From assembly GCA_029552825.1 (NCBI GenBank), contig JAKPDL010000167.1, positions 1 through 48,035 on the forward strand: 48,035 bases of DNA, in the 5' to 3' direction. Below the pieces are notes generated by a model. It saw only the letters and a list, made by a program, of their open reading frames with translations. It ran no database searches and was not told the origin of the DNA. The DNA comes from Bacteroidota bacterium (GTDB lineage Bacteria; Bacteroidota; Bacteroidia; Bacteroidales; VadinHA17). Shown here one piece after another: positions 8,528 to 16,271 of the stretch (position 1 is the stretch's first letter; each line of letters starts with the position of its first letter). Position numbers and translations under genes: made by a program.

Positions 8528-9499
8528 ATGAAAGAATCAACCGGCATGAGCCGCCGTCATTTCATCTCATCACTTGCAATGGCAGGCGCCACGGTTTCGA
8601 TGAATAATATATCTGGTTTATTTGCAACCAATAGCCCTCCAGTCTCTTTCGGACCGGTACATGTTTTTTCAAAGCCTTTGCAATGGCTTGATTATAATTC
8701 CCTTGCAGAAGTCCTGGCCGAGGCAGGAGCTGAAGGCATAGACTTTACGGTGCGCCCGGGTGGTCATGTCCTTCCCGAGAAGGTAAAAACAGACCTCCCG
8801 GCAGCAGTGGCCGCTGCACGTAAAATGGGACTCAGAGTAGATATGATTGTTACCGCCATCACCGATGCAAACGAAAAATATACTGAAGACATCCTGCGTA
8901 TAGCGTCAGAACAGGGAATTAAATATTACAGGATGGGATATATCAACTACGACGACTCGCTTGGTGTATGGGGCACACTCCAGAAATATAAACCCGTTTT
9001 TAAAAGACTCGAAGAACTGAACCGAAAATATAATATCCACGGAGCCTATCAGAACCACTACGGTACAAGAATAGGAGGCCCGGTGTGGGACCTTTATGAG
9101 CTACTTAAAGACCTTGATCCCCGATATATCGGCTGCCAGTACGACGTGAGGCATGCCGTTGCAGAAGGTGGCAGCTCATGGGTCAACGGACTTAAACTGA
9201 TAGCCCCATGGGTCAAATGTACCGATATTAAAGATTTCAAATGGTCGCAGGATGCGAAGGGAAGATGGGCTCCAGAGAGCGTACCAATAGGCACGGGAAT
9301 GGTAAACTTCGATGAATATTTCAGAATAGTGAAGAGTTATAACATAGGAGGCCCGGTTTCAATACATCTCGAATATCCTCCTTTTGAAAGGTATAATGTG
9401 GAGATGACCGACCAGGAAAAAAGAAAACTCTTTGTGAAAGAAATGAGAAAAGATATTGAAAAAGTGAAGTCGTTCCTTACAAAATATCAATTAGTATAA
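8528..9499 (+). CDS. Tat-exported sugar isomerase/epimerase (TIM barrel)
   Basis: The 323-residue protein has a Tat signal (SRRHF, Arg9-Arg10) and a xylose-isomerase-like, AP-endonuclease-2-like TIM barrel. Visible barrel motifs are AGAEGIDFTVRPGGH near the start, YQNHYG, CQYDVRHA, VKCTDIKD and IHLEYP, which supply the His, Asp and Glu residues typical of metal-dependent sugar isomerases and epimerases of this fold. The start may instead be Met7 (8546), immediately before the RR motif. It lies 12 bases after the oxidoreductase and 15 before the enolase-superfamily gene. Pairing of an exported Gfo/Idh/MocA enzyme with this fold suggests keto-sugar chemistry (isomerisation, epimerisation or lyase). 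The exact reaction is not known. Confidence 0.88.
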   Translation: MKESTGMSRRHFISSLAMAGATVSMNNISGLFATNSPPVSFGPVHVFSKPLQWLDYNSLAEVLAEAGAEGIDFTVRPGGHVLPEKVKTDLPAAVAAARKMGLRVDMIVTAITDANEKYTEDILRIASEQGIKYYRMGYINYDDSLGVWGTLQKYKPVFKRLEELNRKYNIHGAYQNHYGTRIGGPVWDLYELLKDLDPRYIGCQYDVRHAVAEGGSSWVNGLKLIAPWVKCTDIKDFKWSQDAKGRWAPESVPIGTGMVNFDEYFRIVKSYNIGGPVSIHLEYPPFERYNVEMTDQEKRKLFVKEMRKDIEKVKSFLTKYQLV

Positions 9500-9514
9500 A
9501 ATCACACCAGAAAA

Positions 9515-10900
9515 ATGAACCGTCGGAAGTTTGTCAGAAATACCGGAGTTATAGCAGCAGGGCTCGGAACGTTTGGCATTACAGGCCTAACATCGTGTAC
9601 CGGGGTAAAAAAGAAAAAAGTAATCGAAATAGTCTCAACTGCTTCGGCTTTTGAAAGGGAACCTTTAATAAGACCTTTTGGATTCAAAGGTGGTTACATG
9701 ACCGAGATATGGCAGACAGCAGCCATGCTCGAAAGCAGTTCAGGCATTAAAAAGGTTGGACTATGCAGCCAGAGCGTGTTGTGGAGTGATGCAAATGTAT
9801 TCGCTACACACCCTGAAGATGAAGGTAACGCATTGATGTACGACATAACACGTTTTGCTCTTGAACTGATAAAAGGCAGGAAATTCACTACCCCTGTCGC
9901 TCTGCTTGAATCAATAATTCCTGAAGTGTACGAATTTGGCCGTCGTGTTACCGGACGCGAGGATCTGAGAAAAACTTTTATCCTAAACTCTCTTGTAGGT
10001 GTAGACAATGCCGCCTGGCTGCTTTATGCAGCTGAAAATGGCTTCACCACATTTGATGAGATGGTACCTGAAGAATTCAAACCGGGACTTCCAGCTCACC
10101 ATGATAAACTTGCCAGCATACCTCTGATGGCATACACTATTCCTGTAGAAGAGATAAAATCGGCAGTTGAGCAAGGCTATTTCTTTATGAAAATCAAGAT
10201 AGGCCAACCTGGAACGCAGGAAGAGATGCTTGAAAAAGATATGGAGCGTCTTACTGCTATCCATAAAGCCATAGGTGATGCCCGCACACCCTATACAAAA
10301 GATGGCAAACTTCCTTATTACTTTGATGCCAATGGACGTTATGAAAAGAAGGAGACACTGCTCAGACTCCTTGACCATGCAAAGAAAATAGGAGCTTTCG
10401 ACCAGATAGCAATTGTAGAAGAGCCCTTCCCTGAAGAAGCAATGATTGATATTTCGGATATACCCGTTAGAATAGCTGCTGACGAAAGCGCCCATACCGA
10501 CACTGATGCACTCGAGAGAATAAAGATGGGCTACAGGGCAATAGCAGTAAAAGCCATTGCAAAAACACTCAGCATGACACTCAAAATTATCAAAGTTGCA
10601 CACGAGCATAATGTGCCATGCTTCTGCGCCGACCTTACTGTTAACCCTATCCTCGTGGAATGGAATAAAAATGTAGCTGCACGACTCGAAGCATTCCCGG
10701 GACTCGGTTTAGGCCTCGTGGAGACAAATGGACACCAGAACTACAAAAACTGGGAGGTCATGCGCACTTACCACCCCTACCCCGATGCAGAATGGGCTAA
10801 TACCAGAAACGGAATCTTCCGCCTCGATGATGACTATTACCAGAAAAGCGGAGGTATTTTTATGCAATCACCCCACTACACCCAAATGTTTAATATTTAA
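9515..10900 (+). CDS. Tat-exported enolase-superfamily lipoprotein
   Basis: This 461-residue member of the enolase superfamily is likely of the muconate-lactonizing-enzyme subgroup. Visible active-site residues are the KxK pair Lys226 and Lys228, metal ligands Asp271, Glu302 or Glu303, and Asp323, and the opposite-face lysine Lys346. All are intact, so it should be active in proton abstraction alpha to a carboxylate (racemase, epimerase, dehydratase or cycloisomerase). The signal has a twin-arginine motif (NRRKF, Arg3-Arg4) and a lipobox LTSC with Cys28, so it is probably a Tat-exported lipoprotein. It is the third exported enzyme in a row. The substrate is probably an acid sugar, dipeptide or lactone and is not determined. 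Confidence 0.88.
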   Translation: MNRRKFVRNTGVIAAGLGTFGITGLTSCTGVKKKKVIEIVSTASAFEREPLIRPFGFKGGYMTEIWQTAAMLESSSGIKKVGLCSQSVLWSDANVFATHPEDEGNALMYDITRFALELIKGRKFTTPVALLESIIPEVYEFGRRVTGREDLRKTFILNSLVGVDNAAWLLYAAENGFTTFDEMVPEEFKPGLPAHHDKLASIPLMAYTIPVEEIKSAVEQGYFFMKIKIGQPGTQEEMLEKDMERLTAIHKAIGDARTPYTKDGKLPYYFDANGRYEKKETLLRLLDHAKKIGAFDQIAIVEEPFPEEAMIDISDIPVRIAADESAHTDTDALERIKMGYRAIAVKAIAKTLSMTLKIIKVAHEHNVPCFCADLTVNPILVEWNKNVAARLEAFPGLGLGLVETNGHQNYKNWEVMRTYHPYPDAEWANTRNGIFRLDDDYYQKSGGIFMQSPHYTQMFNI

Positions 10901-10917
10901 CTGATCATTAAATTGTT

Positions 10918-11652
10918 ATGATTATTTCGATAAATAAAAATCCATCTGAACTCGGTATAAAAGCAGGCTCACTTGCAGCAGAAAAAATAAACAATGCCAT
11001 CAGGGAAAAAGGAGAAGCTCGAATTGTACTCGCCACAGGCGCCTCACAGATTGAAACACTCGAATACCTTATTTCACAGAATATCGATTGGAGCAGGGTT
11101 GAAATATTCCATCTTGATGAATACATTGGTCTGCCGATAACTCATAAAGCAAGTTTTAGAAAATACCTTACCGAAAGAGTCATAAGCAAGATAAAGTGCA
11201 AAGCCTTCTATGCAATTGAAACCGAAAAAGATATCAGGGAACTAACGAAATTTCTTACCGACCGGATAAGAGAAAAGCCTGTTGATGTGGGATTTATAGG
11301 AATAGGCGTTAACGGTCATATTGCTTTTAACGATCCTCCTGCCGACTTTGAAACCAGAGAAGCATATATTGTTGTAAATCTCGATGAAAGGTGCAAAAAA
11401 CAGCAGGTTGATGAAGGCTGGTTCGACTCACTGGATCAGGTGCCTGATAAAGCTGTTTCGATGACCGTATGGCAGATAATGCAATGCAGGACAATAATTT
11501 CAGCTGTACCTCATAAAGTCAAGGCCGAAGCGGTTTACAACACACTTACATGCAAGGTTACTCCTGAAGTGCCAGCAACCATACTTAAAAAACACGAGGA
11601 TTTTAATCTTTTTCTCGATTATAATTCAGTTTCTAAATTAATTACATTCTGA
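10918..11652 (+). CDS. NagB-like glucosamine-6-phosphate deaminase family protein
   Basis: The 244-residue sugar isomerase/deaminase has no signal peptide. Family motifs are LATGASQ near 38, the HLDEYIGL catalytic-Asp region near 66, and GIGVNGHIAFNDPP with Asn132, His134 and Asp139. By an ungapped eye alignment to E. coli NagB, the position of Asp141 is Asn (also seen in other NagBs) and Glu148 is Asp. The allosteric residues Ser151, Arg158 and Lys160 and the phosphate-contacting Arg172 are not conserved, while the Lys208 equivalent is. It belongs to a divergent subfamily with a QQ-x-x-GWF motif. It may deaminate a modified or non-phosphorylated amino sugar. It lies 17 bases after the enolase-superfamily gene and 39 before the NagA-like gene. 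Confidence 0.85.
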   Translation: MIISINKNPSELGIKAGSLAAEKINNAIREKGEARIVLATGASQIETLEYLISQNIDWSRVEIFHLDEYIGLPITHKASFRKYLTERVISKIKCKAFYAIETEKDIRELTKFLTDRIREKPVDVGFIGIGVNGHIAFNDPPADFETREAYIVVNLDERCKKQQVDEGWFDSLDQVPDKAVSMTVWQIMQCRTIISAVPHKVKAEAVYNTLTCKVTPEVPATILKKHEDFNLFLDYNSVSKLITF

Positions 11653-11691
11653 CAATTAGCCACTTTTTTATTTTGCTCAATACCTACCAAA

Positions 11692-12855
11692 ATGATAAAG
11701 AATACCACAATATCAGGAATCCATTATGAAACAGGTGAATTTGTAACAGTAGAAATCTCTGACAGTCTCATAAAAAGTATCACAATTCATACGGCACAGG
11801 AGAAGAAGGAGAATGTGCCTTTTATTTCTCCAGGGCTCATTGATAATCAGACAAATGGATATGTCGGGATCAATTTTCAGGATGAGATTTTTACTGTTGA
11901 ACGGATGAGAACCGCTGCAAGAGCATTATGGAAAGACGGAGTAACAACGTTTATCCCTACCCTGGTAACTGAAAGCAAGGAGAATCTAATCCGGAATTTC
12001 AGAATTCTTTCACAGGTCTATAATGACGACTATCTCAGGGGTTCAGTACCGGGGTTCCATCTTGAAGGTCCTTATATTTCGACAGAAAAAGGATTTTACG
12101 GTTGTCATCTTTTTAAGGAAATCCGCAAGCCATCATGGGATGAGTTTATGGAATTTCAGGAGGCTGCAGGCGGAAAGATAATTCTTACCACTGTGGCACC
12201 AGAGGTGGAAGGCGGTCTCGATTTCATAAAGAAATGTACGGAAAGCGGTGTATTGGTATCTATTGGTCATACAAATGCAACAGCTGAAATAATCTACCGA
12301 GCAGTAGATTATGGTGCGACACTATCGACGCATCTTGGAAACGGATGCGCAAACACAATCAACCGGCATGTTAATCCTCTCTGGCCACAACTTGCCTGCG
12401 ACAAACTTACTCCATCGGTTATCGCCGACGGATTTCATCTCAGGCCTGAAGAGCTGACGGTGTTCTTTAAAGTCAAAGGTGAGAACAACATTATTATTAC
12501 ATCGGATGTGACACATCTTGCAGGTATGCCTCCGGGTGAATACGAGTATATGGGTAGCAAAGTGATCATGAATGAAGAAGGTCTTATACTCAACCCTGCT
12601 CTGAACGTCCTGGCAGGAGCCTCTATGCCTTTGAAAAAAGGCATTCAGACAATGATAAATTTTACGGGTTGTTCACTGAAGCAGGCTGTAAACCTGGCAA
12701 CAAAGAATGTGGCAAGAGTGCACCGGTTATCCGACCGGGGAATACTCGAAACAGGAAAAAGAGCTGATATCATATTATTTACCATGGACGAAAAAAACCA
12801 TGTTACCATTAAGGAAACATGGGTTGCAGGAAAAAGAGTCTACCCGGAATCATAA
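11692..12855 (+). CDS. NagA-like N-acetylglucosamine-6-phosphate deacetylase family amidohydrolase
   Basis: The 387-residue cytoplasmic amidohydrolase would remove an N-acetyl group before the NagB-like step. The metal and catalytic residues line up with E. coli NagA: the GLIDNQTNG entry motif (Gln and Asn positions), Glu125 in HLEGPYIS, His193 in IGHTNA, His214 in THLGNG and catalytic Asp272 in TSDVTH. The THLGNG version replaces the usual THLFNAM and marks a distinct subfamily, in keeping with the divergent NagB next door. The deacetylase chemistry is well supported. Whether the substrate is GlcNAc-6-phosphate is less so, because no kinase or phosphotransferase lies nearby. The symporter starts 45 bases downstream. 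Confidence 0.88.
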   Translation: MIKNTTISGIHYETGEFVTVEISDSLIKSITIHTAQEKKENVPFISPGLIDNQTNGYVGINFQDEIFTVERMRTAARALWKDGVTTFIPTLVTESKENLIRNFRILSQVYNDDYLRGSVPGFHLEGPYISTEKGFYGCHLFKEIRKPSWDEFMEFQEAAGGKIILTTVAPEVEGGLDFIKKCTESGVLVSIGHTNATAEIIYRAVDYGATLSTHLGNGCANTINRHVNPLWPQLACDKLTPSVIADGFHLRPEELTVFFKVKGENNIIITSDVTHLAGMPPGEYEYMGSKVIMNEEGLILNPALNVLAGASMPLKKGIQTMINFTGCSLKQAVNLATKNVARVHRLSDRGILETGKRADIILFTMDEKNHVTIKETWVAGKRVYPES

Positions 12856-12900
12856 AAAACTTTCACATGATGAAATTGATATAATCATAAAAATCCTCAG

Positions 12901-14571
12901 ATGGGTCTGGCTGACTACATAGTACTGTTCGGTTATTTTGTATTCATAACTGCTTTTGGCATCTGGATCTCAAGGAAGATAAAGAGCAGCGATGGTTATT
13001 TCCGTGGCGAGCGTAAATTTAAGTGGTGGCTAATGATTGGACAGGCCTTCGGTGTTGGGACACATGCCGAAATGCCAGTTGCACAAACGGGTGCTACTTA
13101 CAGTCATGGCTTTGCCACTATCTGGTACCAGTGGAAAAACATGCTTATCACTCCTTTTTACTGGCTCATTGCTCCTTTTTACCGCAGAAGCGAACGCACT
13201 ACAGTGGGTGAAATTGTTGAGGATCGCTACGGCAGAGGCATGGGTATGGTATATTCGGTGTTTGCGATTACATTTTTCGTTTTCTGTATGGGGGTGATGT
13301 TGCAGGGTGCAGCAAAAGTAATATCGGTGGCCTCGGGCAATCTGATCTCCCCAAATATGGTTGTGTTTTTTATGACTGTTGCATTTCTTCTTTACAGCTT
13401 CATAGGTGGAATTGTAGCTGCTGCATATACCGACTTTGTCCAATCTTTTCTGATTATTGCTCTTTCTGTCATGCTCATTCCTCTTGGATTAAAAGAGATA
13501 GGCGGTTTTTCGGGAATGAGAAGTGTGTTACCTGAAAATTTCTTTGATCTTATTAATGCAGATAGCGGCATCGATGCATTTACTATTGCAATGCTGGCCC
13601 TTAACGGTGTGGTGGGTATTACGGCTCAGCCTCACATGGTTACTATGTGTGCCACAGGAAACACTGAAAGGGCTGGCCGTATAGGTCAGACGTTCGGCTC
13701 ACTGGTTAAGAGACTCGTTACCATTGGATGGGCACTTACAGGGCTGGTTACAGCAACCCTGGTAGTTAAAAACAATACCAGCCTGCCCGACCAGGAAATG
13801 GCTTTCGGTTATGCCTGCCGGGAACTTCTCTATCCGGGACTGATAGGTCTGATGCTCGCAGCTATTGTTTCTGCAAACATGTCGTCGTGTTCTAATTTTA
13901 TGACGAATACAGGTGCCCTGTTTACTCAAAACTTCTACAAAAAATATATCAATCCGGCTGCCAGCGACAGGCAGTTGCTGTGGATGGGCAGGTTTTCAGG
14001 ATTGGGATTATCGCTGCTTGCTGTTCTCTTCGCTCTTAGCGTAAAAAATGTGCTGCACGCATTTTTATTCACTGAAACTCTTGCAGCATTTATGGGTATA
14101 ATGTTTCTGGGAGGAATATTATGGAAAAGGGCAAACCGCTACGGGGCTGCAGCAGCTGTTATATCATCCTTTGTGGTTTATTATCTTGTTAATGCAATTG
14201 ATACAGGCCAGGTGATGTTAGTCTACAAATGGAAGCCAGGTCCGTTTGGGCTTGCAATGCTGGCAGGGTTTTTCTTTTTCTGGCTTGTAAGCATCCTTAC
14301 AAAACCTGAAAAGAGGGAAAATATCGAAGCCTTCTTCGATAACATGAGAAGAAAATCAGATGCTTCTTATAGTGATGCAGATGGTAAAAAACCTCTCGCT
14401 GAAAAAACAGGAGATGACCTTCTATTGCTTGACCTTCCTGGATGGCTGAAAAAAGATCGCTGGAAAAACTTCTTCAGACGATACAGGGAAGACCTGGTAG
14501 GATTCTTTCTCAGCTGGATGGTAGTAGGACTCTTAATACTTATCGCATGGGCGATAATGCAAATCAGATAA
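12901..14571 (+). CDS. Sodium:solute symporter (SSS family)
   Basis: This 556-residue inner-membrane transporter has about 13-14 hydrophobic segments of the LeuT-like SSS fold. It begins GLADYIVLFGYFVFITAFGIWISRKIKSSDGYFRG, an arrangement typical of sugar- and acid-type SSS members with Tyr-Phe-Arg-Gly after TM1. A charged cytoplasmic loop at about 475-520 (DADGKKPLAEKTGDDLLLLD) precedes the final membrane span. As the last gene of the cluster it likely imports the product of the three exported enzymes for the NagA/NagB-like enzymes. It should cotransport substrate with sodium and leaves the substrate unphosphorylated. No terminator is obvious, but an inverted repeat with arms at 14596-14606 and 14656-14666 follows. 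Confidence 0.92.
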   Translation: MGLADYIVLFGYFVFITAFGIWISRKIKSSDGYFRGERKFKWWLMIGQAFGVGTHAEMPVAQTGATYSHGFATIWYQWKNMLITPFYWLIAPFYRRSERTTVGEIVEDRYGRGMGMVYSVFAITFFVFCMGVMLQGAAKVISVASGNLISPNMVVFFMTVAFLLYSFIGGIVAAAYTDFVQSFLIIALSVMLIPLGLKEIGGFSGMRSVLPENFFDLINADSGIDAFTIAMLALNGVVGITAQPHMVTMCATGNTERAGRIGQTFGSLVKRLVTIGWALTGLVTATLVVKNNTSLPDQEMAFGYACRELLYPGLIGLMLAAIVSANMSSCSNFMTNTGALFTQNFYKKYINPAASDRQLLWMGRFSGLGLSLLAVLFALSVKNVLHAFLFTETLAAFMGIMFLGGILWKRANRYGAAAAVISSFVVYYLVNAIDTGQVMLVYKWKPGPFGLAMLAGFFFFWLVSILTKPEKRENIEAFFDNMRRKSDASYSDADGKKPLAEKTGDDLLLLDLPGWLKKDRWKNFFRRYREDLVGFFLSWMVVGLLILIAWAIMQIR

Positions 14572-14595
14572 AACAGGACCACTAGCCACAACTTC

Positions 14596-14666
14596 AATTA
14601 AAAGGTTAATGGCTGGCTGAACCCAGAAAAAGCAGTAAATAAACCTGACTGCAAAAACCTTTAATT
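14596..14666. other. Inverted repeat between convergent genes
   Basis: Arms AATTAAAAGGTT (14596-14607 region) and AACCTTTAATT (14656-14666) are complementary apart from one bulged base and are about 50 nt apart. The repeat lies between the symporter and the amidase, which converge. It could act as a weak shared terminator, but the loop is long and the arms are AT-rich. Confidence 0.3.
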
Positions 14667-14667
14667 C

Positions 14668-16260
14668 TTAATCAGCAGGCAGGTATTTTGGTGCCTTGCG
14701 GTGTTTTGTTGCCTGTTCGTAGGCATATGCTATTTCGATAAGCACAGGTTCGCTCCATGCCTTTCCGAAGAAAGAAATACCTACAGGCAGTTCATCAATG
14801 AAGCCTGCCGGAACGGTAATTGAAGGATATCCCGAGATGGCTGCCAGAGATGATGTTCCACCTAAATAATTATCGCCCAGTATAAGATCTGTTTTCCATG
14901 CAGGAGCGCCTGTAGGTGCCATAAGGGCATCGAGGTTATACTCTTTCATAAGCTTATCAATTCCTTCTTCACGGGTTGCCCTGAGCATTCTTTCAAGCGA
15001 TTCCCTGTACTCGCGCGAATCGAGTCCGCCTTTCTCGTTTGCCTGTTCAAATATTCTCTGGTCGAAATACCTCAGTTCGATGCTGTCGCGCCTGTTGAAC
15101 TCAATGATATCGCTCAGAGATCTGTAAGGCACGCTGGAATCGAGTTTTGAAAGGTACCGGTTGAGTCCGTCGCGAAATTCATAAAGCATAACCTGTATGG
15201 ATGCTTCGTCATACCCCCTCGATGGTGTCTTTACTTCTATTATTTCAGCTCCTTGTTCCTTCAGTCTTTTAACCTCTCTCATCACCAGAGTGTCAACTCT
15301 GCTGAAGAAACCCATCAGGTCGGTTACCAGGCCAATTCTTTTACCTTTAAGTCCCTCTTTTTTAAGGAAAGGAGTATAGTCCTTTAGAGCTTTCCCCTGA
15401 GATTCAAACGTCCGTGGGTCTTCAGGGTCAATGCCTGTAAGCGGACCGAGCATTCTTGCAGCATCTTCAACTGTTCTTGCCATGGGGCCGGGGGTATCCT
15501 GCGTGAAGGATATTGGTATAATGCCTGAGCGGCTGATGAGTCCGACAGTAGGTTTTATGCCAACAATACCGTTATTATTTGACGGACAAACAATTGAACC
15601 ATTAGTTTCGGTGCCGATGGCTGTCATACAGAGGTTTGCTGCCACTGCAACACCCGAGCCAGAACTGGAGCCACAGGGGTTACGGTCGAGTACATATGGA
15701 TTTTTAGTCTGGCCCGTCAGTCCGCTCCATCCGCTCGATGACCTTGAAGCTCTGAAATTTGCCCACTCGCTGAGGTTGGCTTTGCCTAAAATCACCGCCC
15801 CGGCCTCTCTTAACTTAGCAGCAACCTGACTGTCCTTTCCAGGGTATGAATTACGCAAAGCCCTCGAGCCTCCAGTATTTGGCATCTTGTCGTGAGTGTC
15901 GATGTTGTCTTTCAGTAAAACCGGAACCCCGAACAAAGGCGGCACAGAATGCCCCGAAGCCAGCATTTTATCAAGGCTATCGGCAATGGCAAGTGCATCG
16001 GGATTGACCATGATTACTGAATTCAAATGAGGACCGCTTTTGTCAATTGCTTCAATTCTTGCAATATAATCAGCTACTACCTGCCTGACGGTATATTTCC
16101 CGCTGCGGTACCCTTCCTGCAGTTCAGCAATTGTCATCTCTTCCAGATATGATGCAGGGAAAGTCTTCTGCTCCGACCTGTCAGATGGAGTGGTGCATGT
16201 GAAAACAATTAAGCCCAGAATTATGGGCACGAGAAACCTGTTTCCATGGAATATTTTCAT
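14668..16260 (-). CDS. Exported amidase (amidase-signature family)
   Basis: The 530-residue amidase-signature hydrolase cleaves an amide C-N bond with a Ser-cisSer-Lys triad. Lys117 lies in LLKDNIDT, the Ser-rich loop GSSSGSG is at 197-203, and the nucleophile Ser222 lies in GTETNGSI. The N terminus is a hydrophobic signal ending in FTC (Cys22), so it may be a lipoprotein, although the lipobox is not canonical. It is therefore not GatA, which is cytoplasmic and acts with GatB and GatC; neither is present. Its start lies 11 bases after the aldo/keto reductase, so the two are probably co-transcribed. The substrate is unknown. Confidence 0.9.
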   Translation of the reverse strand: MKIFHGNRFLVPIILGLIVFTCTTPSDRSEQKTFPASYLEEMTIAELQEGYRSGKYTVRQVVADYIARIEAIDKSGPHLNSVIMVNPDALAIADSLDKMLASGHSVPPLFGVPVLLKDNIDTHDKMPNTGGSRALRNSYPGKDSQVAAKLREAGAVILGKANLSEWANFRASRSSSGWSGLTGQTKNPYVLDRNPCGSSSGSGVAVAANLCMTAIGTETNGSIVCPSNNNGIVGIKPTVGLISRSGIIPISFTQDTPGPMARTVEDAARMLGPLTGIDPEDPRTFESQGKALKDYTPFLKKEGLKGKRIGLVTDLMGFFSRVDTLVMREVKRLKEQGAEIIEVKTPSRGYDEASIQVMLYEFRDGLNRYLSKLDSSVPYRSLSDIIEFNRRDSIELRYFDQRIFEQANEKGGLDSREYRESLERMLRATREEGIDKLMKEYNLDALMAPTGAPAWKTDLILGDNYLGGTSSLAAISGYPSITVPAGFIDELPVGISFFGKAWSEPVLIEIAYAYEQATKHRKAPKYLPAD

Positions 16261-16271
16261 ATGTTATTTTT

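Noticed and set aside
9983-10609. 208-codon - strand open frame opposite the enolase-superfamily gene
   Set aside because: The + strand frame encodes a complete enzyme with all active-site residues. The antisense frame is Cys/Phe/Tyr-rich with no recognisable domain.
14668-16260. GatA (glutamyl-tRNA amidotransferase subunit A)
   Set aside because: The protein has an export signal and no gatB or gatC genes are nearby.
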